Source: Drosophila pseudoobscura (lineage: Eukaryota; Arthropoda; Insecta; Diptera; Drosophilidae). Taken from it: 64,000 bases of DNA. The notes beneath the pieces were generated by a model. That model did no database searches, had not been told where the DNA came from, and saw only the letters and a list, made by a program, of their open reading frames with translations. This document shows positions 51,601 to 62,400 of the stretch, piece after piece. The DNA lies in assembly GCF_009870125.1 (NCBI RefSeq), contig NC_046683.1:46081869-46145868 (forward strand), in the 5' to 3' direction. The first letter of the stretch is position 1. Every line of letters starts with the position of its first letter. The position numbers and the translations under genes are program-made.

Positions 51601-54600
51601 ATGGAAAGAACTAGACAGATAGACAGAGAGATAGAGAGAGAGAGGGACACATCCATATATATGTATGTATGTATGTAGGTATAGGTTATACATATATCCT
51701 AGCCTAGCCTAGATTATCTATTGTTCAGTTGTTGGCTTCTTCTCTTCGCTGAGCTGTACTTCTGGATAAGAACTATACAAATGATAAGATTGAAAGAACT
51801 GAAATCGTGGTATTCGATATAACGAGTAAAGAGTAACGAGTAACGAGCAACGAGCAACGAGTGGTGTTTGGGGCTGGCTTTCGATTCGGGTGGAGTTTTT
51901 ATTTGAATTTGAATTTGAATTTGGATACAAGGAAGCGAAGAAGAATCCATGCAGAAAACCTTACGAGCATATTATGTAGCTAGCATATGTATATATGAAA
52001 ACTGAAACTTGTGTGGGCTGGACTGGTGTGCGCATACTTTTGGTGGGCACTGCTTGGCTACTAACAACTATTGTAGGTAGTACTTGGTATTACTTGGCAT
52101 TGAAATGGAATGGTTGTTTTTGGGGGCGGGTGACAATCAGAAACAAAATCATAAGGTAAGGTTGTACAAATTACATTACAGAAGGGCAATGGCAATCGAA
52201 AAAACGCAAATTCTACGATAGGCAAAGGCGCAAAAGTAAATCAATTCTCAATGGTATACAAAATTGATTGTTTCTTGATTTATTTTCTTAAGAATACGAG
52301 TATATATATTGGTTGTTGGTTGTTGATTTAGTTTGAGAGTGTGAGATATATATATATATATAGAGAGAGAGAGAGCGAGGGGTAAAAATTGTTTATGGAT
52401 TCATTATTTGTTGGTGTTGGATTTTTGGCGTTTGTTACCTATCATCGATCTAGCTGGCACGGCATTCCATTCTAGCCAGAATGTTATAAAGGACGACGTC
52501 ACCAATATAATGCCAGGTATAAAAACGGTGGTGAAATAGAATGCACGATCTCTGGTAAAAATTAAATCGACCCTAAGACAGCTGTAGTTCCCTAGGGAGC
52601 ATTATATATAGGTTTTTGATTCGGTTGTTGGTTGTTTTTTGTAGCGTTTTTAAATAGTGGGCGAGTGGAAAGGTAGACAAAGATTATACCATTAATAATT
52701 ATCGTTTTCGTTTTGTTTTTACTTTTTGCTAATAGTATCATAATGAAAATGAAGCTGCCAAAGCCGAGGTCTAGCCGAGGTCTGAGACTACGGAACGGAA
52801 TGTAAATCAAGACAAGAATAAGTTCAAAAGCCAAGCCAAAGAATGGTTTACTAAACTGAGAAGGTCCATATAAAAGAAACCTACATACAAAATACATATT
52901 TATATAAAACGAATCATAAAAACGTCTTTTTGTAGGAAAGAAATATCATTAGACCAGAAAAATACTACTAAAAGTACTACAGATCCGATTTCTCAGTTAA
53001 TTGTTCTTTTGTGGCCAATATATTATATAACTAAAGAATATACGAATACAGATACAGATACAAATTTGAGGGCATGGAGCCACCGAGGACTTACCTCTCC
53101 AGCTGTTCTGATCGCAGGGCGTTGTTTGATTCTTAATCAAGTACGCATTCAATGTGGTCAGCGATGGACTTTTCCGCAGAGTATCCTCATCGTTTTTCCA
53201 AACATACTTGATCTGTGACTCCTCGTAAGAAACTGTTTGTGGGATGAAACGTAGAAGGGTTAGAGCCAAGTCGATTACAATCTCAGTACCCCGCCCTATA
53301 TACTATATGTAGCATACTATACATATGTGTGTATCTGTGTACTCCCCAAGTAATCCTTTCATTAATTAATGACATTAATGTACTGCCTGGATGGGGGTTC
53401 TATTCTCGTACGCCTCGCTAGCACACACACACAAATGCACATTGTCGAAGACATATTTGTGTGTGGGTTCTAGAGTGGGGGTTCAGAGGGGTTGGAGTGC
53501 GGAGGGCGGAGTAAATTAAATCATATTTGACAAACAAGCCACGACAAGGAGCAGCAGGCAGCAAAAAGCAAAACACTTCGATGTTTCCTCTAGCAGATGA
53601 AAATCTCGGCAAGGCCCAGTCACTCCTCAATGGCCTGCCTGCCTGCCTGCCTGCCAGCCTCTCCAAAGTAATTTACGATGTTGCTCACGTTCTTGTGTGG
53701 GGAGGGGGCGTTGACGGGTGGAGGAAACAAACCGGAAGCAACTTTCGGAAAACAATGCGAAAGACAAAAGAGCCTGGAAAAGCGTTGCTGGTGAACATCA
53801 AACGAGGCTTTCTGTCTCTCTGTCTCTCTGCCCCTCTGTCTGTTTGGCGGGTTTGGCTATGTGGCAGGCAGTCAGTCAGCCTTGTTAGTCACTTTGTCAG
53901 CTTTTGTCGTTTAGCCTGCCTGCCTGCCTTCACCGCCACTCACCGCCTCTTGTTGCACAACACACAGAAACACAGACAGACAGATGCAGATACAGGCAAA
54001 GATTTCCCTCGAGTGGCAGTCAACACGCTCTGCCTTTCCTCAAGAACCACAGTAGTGTTGGGGCTGTGGCATCTACATCAACAGCATCATCATCATCAGC
54101 ATCAGCGTCAGTATCTTCAGGTTGATTTTCAACACTTTGCCATTATTTTCATATTATTTACACATTCTTTCTCTCGACTCAGTCTTCTAATTTGATTTCT
54201 TATTCAATTATTTGAGGAATGAGTTTATTTCCTGTTTAATTATTGGACCCTCTTCTGTTGTGTTTTTGTGTGAAACTTACTGCTTTCCATGGAGAAGGAG
54301 CACTTGGGATCATCGAATGGAAATATGTGTAGGCTGCCCTGACAGGATAAAATCAGATGTCGTCTGGAAAAAGAGAATTGGATAATATTAAAGGGGTTTG
54401 GTGGAAGCAAAACATCTATTAAAGCTCCTGTTTTTTATTTATCTCAACTGCCTTACACTTCCGGCCAATTCATAAATCATCTTTGCCTTAACCTGTGATC
54501 TGGCATCTTTGACTCGAATCTATCATAAAACATTTTGACCTTATAATTCCTTGGATTTCCCCTCTGGCTTCCATTTCATGCTGCTTGTCTTTGCCACTTA

Positions 54601-57600
54601 ATAGCACGCTTTGTTCTGCCAGCATCAATTCATAATATTCTCTATTCTCTTTTCCCCTCCCTCCCACTCTCTCTCTCTCTCACCCCATTTGGAGCAAGTT
54701 TTTCCAACATTTGTTCTTGTTGGCCATGCAAACAGTGGGGATCCGGCCAGACCAGGAGAAGGAGAAGGTGCAGGGGAAAGTAAATGGCAACTGCAACTTA
54801 TTTTAATTGCTGGACGACACTTTTGCGCTATGCAGTCAATTGGAAAAGTTCTGTTGAATTAAAAATGTAGACAAGTCGGGGAAAATGGGAACAGAATCGG
54901 AAGGGAGAGAGAGAGAGAGAGAGAGAGAGTAGTAGGGCTGGCAAAATGAAGACAAACATGAGCATCCAACAAATGTTGGCCATATACTCGTACTCGTATG
55001 TATGCAATATGTTCTGCACAGTGCTCTGTTTTCTGTATGTATGTGTGTGTTTTTTTTAGCAGCATCCCGGAGAAGGAAGGAAGGCAAACAACATACGAGT
55101 ACTCCTCGTACCAGTCGGGGGTTATATTTTTTCCACCTGTTCGGGTAGGAGATGGGATATTTTACCTGGCCAAATATTTGCATACATTTTTACATTCTAC
55201 TCATATTCTGGCACGGCGCGCCGGCCGCCCCATTTCTTGTGCTATTTTTCATTACTGCCTCGTGCCTCGTATGTTTGCCAGCTAGCTTACATATTTTCAG
55301 AGTTCAGAGTTCTCCCTTTTCTCCCTTTTCTTCGTTTTTTTTTTGAAGATTTTTCACTATCCAGAGCCAGAGCGAAGAAAATTGTAGAAAATGTACAGCA
55401 AAAACAAAAATGGGGAAGAAAAGAGTATAAAAAAATATCGCGCTCCGACTGGCTGCCTGTCATTTTGTGCTCTGGTCTCCCTAATGAATATGAACTTTGA
55501 GCGAAAAGAATTTGCATTTTCTGGCGCCATTAAAGCCGCTTAGCTTGGCCTGGCCTCGTCTCGCGTCTCTGTATAAAAAATTCATTCATATTCAAATCTG
55601 GGCAGGCACAGAGGACAGGGACAGGGGCAGGGGAAGGGACAAGGAGAGGGATACGGACACACACCTCATTGCGTACGTAATGGTCCCGTTCCGAAATATT
55701 CTTAAAGCGAAATGCATTGGTATGATGGGATCCTTGAAATCGCCATGCATAATGAAATACGTATCCGGCGTCCAGATGCTATCATGATGATGCAGAGCAT
55801 TTAAGAAGTCATAATGAGACTTATTGCCATATTGCAGTCGTGGATCGTTCCACTGCTGGTTCAATAGGAATTCCACCTCATATTTCTGCAAAGACACATA
55901 CATATTGCTCAAAATATATTAGCTGTTTGATTTCTCGGGATTATCGTGGCTACCAAAGACTTACCAAGCTGCTTTCATCGGGTGATGCTAAGCTCAGGAG
56001 CAGCACATTCACGTTGACCGTCAGGGTGCCTATTCAATGGGATTTAGAGTATGCAAAATATATTAAATATACATGAAAAACCATCGATAATATTACAATT
56101 TTTGATGTGCCAATGGAAAAAATAGGCAACAAACAAAAAAATAAATGAAAAATACCAAACCAAACCAAGTCTTCACTTAACCAAAAAGAGGGGAAACAGA
56201 TATCGAAACGAAAGTAAGTCAATGAATGTCTAGCTCTACTATATGTAAGCAACAACAACAGAAAAAATCTAAATAAATAAGTGTTTTTTTTTTGTATTTA
56301 TGTATCTTTTTGATGTGGAACTTTGGAACTTTGTACACCAACCGCGATTGTGGGGTCTCCGTGGATTTTGATTTGTTGCCATATCGGGCGATTGTAAACC
56401 ACAGCAAAAGTCTTCATCTGTAAAATTCAATGGGAAATTGTCTAAACAATTTGCTATCATCATTTGGTATCATCACATAATAATCTGAGGGTATTTTCTG
56501 TTTCTTGTTTCTTCTCTATACCACTTGAAACCCGAGCGACCCATTATAATGATTTCCAAGGGCATAAACATATCGAAATATCGAAAGATGGTCTACTCCC
56601 AGCAATACTTTGTACGACTAGGTCCCCTGCAAGCCCCCCATCAACCCATCCTTCAGACAGTCCATCTCCTTTGTGCATCGCCCATTAAGTTTAATTGATT
56701 TTATAGTGTCCATGCATCGTTGCCCTGCTTCTCCGCCGATTGTTGTCTGTGGGGGGTTGTCACGGTGGCTGCCCCCCCCACGTCCCCCATCCCACCAGTC
56801 TGGCCACAAAATTCTTAACGATGCCAGCCAGAGATACAAAAACCGAAATGGAAACTGCATCGCATCGCTTGTTATTATTGTTATTCGGAGCTGCTCCATT
56901 CTACTACTCGGAGAGTACTTAGACAAATTGGAAATGTAACGTTCAGAACGAGTGAAACACGAGTGGAAGTATGGGGCGTGTGGGCGTTTGGGCGTTTGGT
57001 CGTGAGGAGGGGAGGGGAAAACTTCATGAACTTCTTACCATTTACAGGCGGCAGTAATCGTTTGTCGTAGCGCTTCTTCTCAAGCAGTAAATCTAATATC
57101 TCCTTATCCGAACTGGACTCGTCGAATCTGTGTGGGGCAAACGGAAAGATTTGTTTAGTGCGTTTGTAGACACAAAAAGGATGTACGCTGTACAGTTTAT
57201 GGTTAGTACGAATAGTAGTCAAAATATATAATTATTTAGTAAGTATTTATTGTAGATAGCCCTATGTGTAGGGAGTTATCTATGTACAATAGTTTTTGGG
57301 GGAATATGTTGGTTAGTGTTAGGGTTAGATACGAGTACGAGTATGTATGTCGAACAACAAAGCCAATTCAAAGATAAAGTAAGCAAGCGAATTTGGTAGC
57401 AGAGGGGATCTTATATTATGTATTATAAGAGTCAAACAATTTTGGGAATGAGAGCATCTGAAGTATCTTTTGAAGAATCGGACTAAAGCTCTTGTTTATT
57501 GCAAATAAAAGAGTGGTTTTTGTTTCAATTTGCATGCAAAACCTCAGCAGAAATCGAATCGAAACCCAATTTTACCATTGCGGTTGGTGAAGTCAAATAA

Positions 57601-57748
57601 AAACTCAAAAATTAAACGAATATTCTGTTTATAATTGGAGAAAAAGATAAAACCGAAAATTGTGTTTTTCTTTTTTTTGTATCTCTTTGTCCATACAATA
57701 CATTTTCTTTTTCTTTTTTCTCTTTTCTGTTATTGGAGAGAGAGAGAT

Positions 57749-57780
<32 letters not shown>

Positions 57781-58827
57781 TGTGTGTGTGGTGAGGAAGA
57801 GGTGTGCAATAACTTACTTCGACCAATCGATGCCATGACTGAAAGAATTTCAAAAGAAAAAATAAATAGAAAATTTTTTCGTGTTGTTTTAAGGGGTTAC
57901 CAGGCGATACAGAGAGATATATGTATGTATATAGAGAGTGGTGGAGAGACAGACAGATAGATAGATAGATAGATAGATGGATAGATAGATGGATAAATAG
58001 ATAGAAAGATGGATAGACTGGGAGAGAGGGATACGTGTGTTCGAGGATTCCTCAACCAAAACAAAAAAATGTGTAATAAAGTTTCGAGTGTCCCGGTATG
58101 CATTGGATGGTTCTGGGGCTTTGGGCTCTGGGCCTCTGTTCTGGGACTGCACTTACATGGGATGCTTGTCGAGGGCACCCGTCTCCGACTGTGTGGCAGC
58201 GGCCGTGGATGTGCTGGTCAGATAGCAGAGCATCAGGATGACACTGGAGGCGGCATAGAAGCTGAACGATTGGCTATAGTGCTTGTAGTGCTGCCCCAGA
58301 TACTGGTAGGCGGCCGCCGATGTGGCGGCGGCCGTTGCACTGACATTGGCTATGATTGCGGCTGACATTGTGGCGGGCAGAATGCCGGAGGATGCATATG
58401 TGTCGCGCCACGGCTGGTAGGCTAGTGGTTGCTTGCGTGGATCCTCCCCCTCCAGCTCCTGCTCCTGCAGCTCGTGGTCGTCCTGCCCCTGCTCCACCTG
58501 CCACTGCAGCGAGGTCGCTAGGGCAGCTCTCGCATGCAGCAGCATCTCGTGCAGGGAGAGCGTTGAAATGCCAGCCAGCGTGGCAGCAACCACTGCGGTG
58601 GAGCCAAGGCCTGGCCGAATCCGGCCCCAAACTGCCGTCGCATCCGCATCCGGATGTAGCCGTCTCCGGCGACGATTTTGACGATGCAGCTGCTGCTCAT
58701 CGCGATCGCGATCTCGTTCTCTGCTTATCTCTGGGCTGTGGCCTAAGCAATTGGGGCAGAGTGTTTGGTTTTGCTTCGTTGTTGCCTCAATATCGATTCC
58801 TGCTGCCGCTGCCGCTTCTGCCGCCGC

Positions 58828-58858
<31 letters not shown>

Positions 58859-59439
58859 CTATCGACGACAATGGTCGTCCCGTGTGTCGTCGCCAACTCG
58901 TCGTTCTCGCCGTCGTCGTCCTCGTCCTCGTCGTCCTCTTCTTTGTCCTTGTGCGCCACTTGACTGGGGTTCTTGTTGTTCTTCTGGGGCTGCTGCTGTT
59001 GTTGCTGTTGTATCGTTAAAAGCACTCGAGTTCCCGCTTTTAGATGTTTGGCGTTTGCTGTTTCTGTTTGCGTTTCGACGACAATTTCTGTTGTTGTTTC
59101 GGTTTGCGTCTGCGTTTGCGTTTGCGTTTTCGTTTTATGATTTTGTTGATAGTTATCCTTGATTTTGATGTCCTCAGCTGGTCGCAATGTGGTCGTTGGC
59201 TCTGTCGTTGGCGTTGGCGTTGTCGTTGTCGTTGCTCCGCCCGTCTCTCCACCCTCCACGACTCTGACTGTGGAGGACGCCCTGCGTGGTCGTGTTGTTG
59301 TCGCTGTGGCTCCTCTGGCACCGCATTGATTCCTTCTTAGTTGCTTGCTGGCTGCTCTAGTTAGTGGTTTTTTGTTGTTGGGCTGCTCTTTGGCTGCTTC
59401 AAAGACGCAGCCCATGTTATGACAACTGTAAAGAGCCAT
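39657..59439 (-). CDS. pHCl-1: Cys-loop ligand-gated chloride channel, pHCl-1 type
   Basis: Fourteen coding exons on the minus strand: 58157-59439, 57818-57838, 57039-57127, 55965-56029, 55665-55885, 54281-54363, 53095-53232, then either 52439-52591 or 51311-51463, then 48362-48576, 46235-46285, 43780-44412, 39867-39977 and 39657-39803. All phases agree; one isoform has 1069 residues. Features: a 427-residue low-complexity N-terminal exon ending in a hydrophobic segment, probably the signal peptide (YAASSVILMLCYLTSTSTA); ligand-binding domain with SIWTPDTYF; Cys-loop CQGSLHIFPFDDPKC; M1; M2 with the anion-selective PAR motif; M3 (WDGVCMCFIYASLLEFVCVN); a long M3-M4 loop; M4 (FPTAYAIFLVFFFVHY). 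Proton- and histamine-type fly channels are the relatives; symbol from memory of the D. melanogaster neighbourhood. First ATG at 59439; a second at 59415 has the better context. Introns hold only simple repeats. Confidence 0.88.
45410..45507. repeat. TGT and GGTTGTTT repeats
   Basis: Triplet TGT run followed by about five tandem GGTTGTTT octamers in the channel intron 44413-46234. Nearby, 45006-45053 has GGCACT/GGCACA hexamers. Confidence 0.8.
46235..46285 (-). CDS. pHCl-1: Channel 51-nt loop exon
   Basis: Encodes RLPAVLSRIGVILASPL, phase 0 at both ends, in the M3-M4 intracellular loop. Strong TTTTGCAG acceptor and GTAAGC donor. Could be a cassette exon. Confidence 0.75.
48583..48625. repeat. 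CAT/ATG triplet run abutting a splice acceptor
   Basis: Plus-strand (CAT)n with one interruption; read on the minus strand as (GAT)n it ends three bases before the AG of the channel M2-M3 exon (48362-48576). Confidence 0.85.
48738..48785. repeat. GGGACA hexamer minisatellite in a channel intron
   Basis: Tandem GGGACA/GGGGCA units on the plus strand. A similar array lies at 55607-55650 just after another exon of the same gene. Confidence 0.8.
50270..50346. repeat. GGCACCA heptamer minisatellite
   Basis: Starts as GGGCACAGGACACAGG and continues as four to five tandem GGCACCA units, in the channel intron between 48577 and 51310. Confidence 0.8.
51311..51463 (-). CDS. pHCl-1: Channel alternative exon, version 2 (M1, start of M2)
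   Basis: 153 nt, 975 nt downstream of version 1. Encodes GNYSCLQVELTFTRD, AYYFTTVFIPGIILV and NAVPARVMIG. Acceptor TTAAAG, donor GTACGT. Five residues differ from version 1 (Gln/Arg, Glu/Asp, Thr/Ile, Tyr/Phe, Val/Ser); the last is at the 1' position of the pore helix, next to the PAR selectivity motif. Confidence 0.88.
52439..52591 (-). CDS. pHCl-1: Channel alternative exon, version 1 (M1, start of M2)
   Basis: 153 nt, phase 1 in and out. Encodes GNYSCLRVDLIFTRD, then AFYFTTVFIPGIILV (M1) and NAVPARSMIG at the start of M2. Preceded by TCCCTAG and followed by GTAACA. It and the next copy share length, phase and 46 of 51 residues, so only one can sensibly be used per transcript. Confidence 0.88.
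55607..55660. repeat. GGGACA-type repeat beside a weak donor
   Basis: Plus-strand ACAGGGACAGGGGCAGGGG and further G-rich units; in the gene's sense a C-rich tract starting about 8 nt after the GTGTGTGT donor of exon 55665-55885. Confidence 0.75.
57818..57838 (-). CDS. pHCl-1: Channel 21-nt micro-exon
   Basis: TTCTTTCAG acceptor, 21 bases, GTAAGT donor. It enters and leaves in phase 2 and adds HGIDWS plus the first two bases of a Lys codon between DKHP and FDESSSDK. Skipping it leaves the frame intact (DKHPI-FDESS), so it may be optional. Confidence 0.7.
57945..58015. repeat. GATA tetranucleotide microsatellite
   Basis: GATA/GATG units in the intron between the first coding exon and the micro-exon of the channel gene; a GA run lies at 57736-57780. 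Confidence 0.85.
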
Positions 59440-62400
59440 TAAAATACACAAATCAATTCGCAATCAAGGCTGAAACTAATTAGGCCACTGCAAAAGCCAT
59501 TACCACTGCAACAAAATCTAAAATAAGAATCTACAATGACGCCGACACCCACTTGACTGTCACTCCCATCAGCACTCGCTCAGATACATATGTATGTGTA
59601 TGTGGCACCTTTTTGATGGATGTGGTAATATCGGATTGTTTCCACGCCCAGCTGCGTGCCCCAACTAAATGTAGGTGTCAGTTGCAAGTTAGCATGATTC
59701 CTGAAACTGATTTATACGAGCCGGAGTACTCAAGGAAACATTTTGGAATGACATCAGTCCATCACTTGTACACCGACTAAAGGATACCCATTATTGAGAT
59801 TTGATTCCTATTCCAGCACAATAATTGCTTTATTAATTTGAAAGCAAAGCTAAGTTTCTGTTAGAGCATCTTTTTTGTTTCTCATTATTACGTCTGTAGT
59901 ACATCTCGGATAAGAACACTTTTCAATGAATCAGTAGATAAAAAGTGGACGTAATCTCCTATCGATCTCGATCTCCTATCTGCTGTTTATGCAAATAAAT
60001 ATATGGCTTATGAACCAACAAATAATTTATTCTATCTGTTACACCTGCTGAATATCAGCTCTTCCACTCAAGTAATATTTTCTTGTTCATTTTCGGAAGA
60101 TCGCATAATACCTGCGTCCAAGCGAAAAGCAAACCCCAGTAACACAGAGAATTTTAGAGAAAAATGCTCTAAGGTAGCCCTGAGTGAGTGTGTCGTTTGG
60201 GGCAGACCCAAAAACCCGATTGTCAGTCAGCCAGTCAATGGGCCAAGCGAATTTTTTATTGTTGCATGTCAAAGCCGCCTGTCTTTGCCATGTCTTCTCT
60301 TTGGCTGTTGGTTGTAGGTTGTTGTTGGTTGTTGCTGCTGCTGCATTTGCAGTGTCTGTTGCTGTTGTGGCTGTCAGTTTGCGGCCAAGCCATAGAGGAA
60401 TGAAATTTTCATTTTAGACAGAGATATACAGATACACACACATCCGTATGTATGCACGGATATACATAAGTCGGTACAAGTTTGGATCTCTTTTTTGACA
60501 TTTATTTCAACATGCAAGGACCTGCTGCGGTCAATGCACCAAAACGAAATAAATTCGAACCGCACAAATTCAATTTCCTTTTTAGCTCTAAATAACACTG
60601 ATATTCAGTGATGTGGGTCTGATTAGATACATTCGCATGTATGTACATATGTACGATTAGGATTGTGTGTGTGTGTGGAAACAAATGTATATTTAATCGG
60701 CTTAAATGGAACGAAGCTTTGTTTTAAAAGGAGTTCTAAGGAATAGTTATTTGTAAAACAGTTTAAGCTGCTTATGGAGTTTCTTTTAAGTGATTTGGAC
60801 TGTTGAATTTATGGAACAGCAGCTAAACCACAGGCAATCCAAACTTGATTGCCAGAACAGCCACTGAAGAAACTTTGACATGACCAAGTCCTGGCCTCTT
60901 CCCCGCTCGTGGCCCCAATCCCTACCACAAAACACACACACACGCACACGCACACACACTCAGGAGTAGGGAAGGATGTGCCGACAAGCCCAAGTCAAGC
61001 CAAGCCAAGAGCAGGCACTCAGTGGCTCTGACATTCCATTCCGGAGGAGGAGGAGAAGGAGGAGGCTTCATTATACATTTATTCGATTTTTACGTGACTT
61101 TGGCCATAAAGCACGAAAATAAACCCCGAATACTCGTAGAAGACAACAGATACGAAAAGTAATAGCACAAAAGTAGGAGCCGGTCTAAGGAGTACCCATG
61201 TAAATGGTGTTCATATACAAATTGGTACCGATATGGCCTAAACGTGTCCTCCCCATCCACATTTCCTCTGTCCTGGGCCTGTGCCCCGCCTCCACCCACA
61301 TGTGCCAGGACAATTATCGACCTCAATCCATTTTAAACGCTTCTACAACATGCCTCCTTCTGTTGCGGCTGCTGCTGAAATAGACACACGAATCGCTCTT
61401 TGAGTTTTTCAAAAACTGTCAATTCGGGAGAACTACAAAAAACCAAAAAACAAAAAATGAAAACCAGAACGAGAGGAAAACCTATATCAAAATGAAAACT
61501 TTTCCGGCTGATTATCGAGTGGACCACAAAAACGAAACAGAAATATAACAGACCATAGATCAGTTGATGCCAGGCTTCCTTTGTAGCCTTCCTGCCAGGC
61601 GCTCCCTGCTGATATCCTTTATGCCTTCCGGGCCATAAATTTACACAAGCCCTGCTCGAGACTGGTCGTCCCCCGTCGTCGGTGACTGCAACTTGGTCCG
61701 AGTTAATCCTTCCATCGTCTGGCGACCGGAAACGGCAGCAACTGACAAGCCACAGCCACAGCCACCAACTAACCCCGAAACACAACCAATCCTCCATTTT
61801 GCCGGTCCTTCCGCCCCCCCTACCTCTCCTCCTCTTTTTGGTTAGTATCCTTGTCCAGTTCCAGTTGTGCATTTCATTTTACGCTCTCAACTCTTTTCAT
61901 ATTTTTACTGGGAAAACTTTGTATAGTCGTCCCTTTTATTTTTTATCCTTTTTGTTTGTACGACTTGTGCAGTCAATTTAATAATTTGTTGCTCCTCCCC
62001 TCCCTGCGCCGCACTCTGGCTGTCTCTCAAATTAGTTGACACTGTGGGGCATTTGAAACCAAAATTATTTGCATAGTTTTTGTGTTGCTGTTGCCGTGGC
62101 TGCGGTTAGCCACACATGTCGGATACTTAATATACTCTCAAAATAGACTGACAGCCAGTCAGCCAGCCAGCCGGCCAGCCAGCCAGCCAGCCAGCACACA
62201 TTTTGGCCACGTTTTGTGCTGGATCAGATCAGCCAGCTTTAATGACCTAATTTGTAATTTTACCCAAATCCAGGGGCAATCCAATTACACAGATGTGCAA
62301 CCAACACTTCCCGTAGGACCACGCAGGACCAGGCAGGGCCAGAACATCGCCAGGCAGAAATTAATTGAAAAAAACTATTAAATTAGGATGGAAGTCAAGG

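Noticed and set aside
53527..54195. 222-codon plus-strand open frame in a channel intron
   Set aside because: Begins with TTG, made of CTGC, CTCTGT and CATCAT repeats, no recognisable domain; repeats keep the frame open by chance.
58356..59162. 268-codon plus-strand frame
   Set aside because: Antisense shadow of the first channel exon; Leu/Arg-rich from its triplet repeats.
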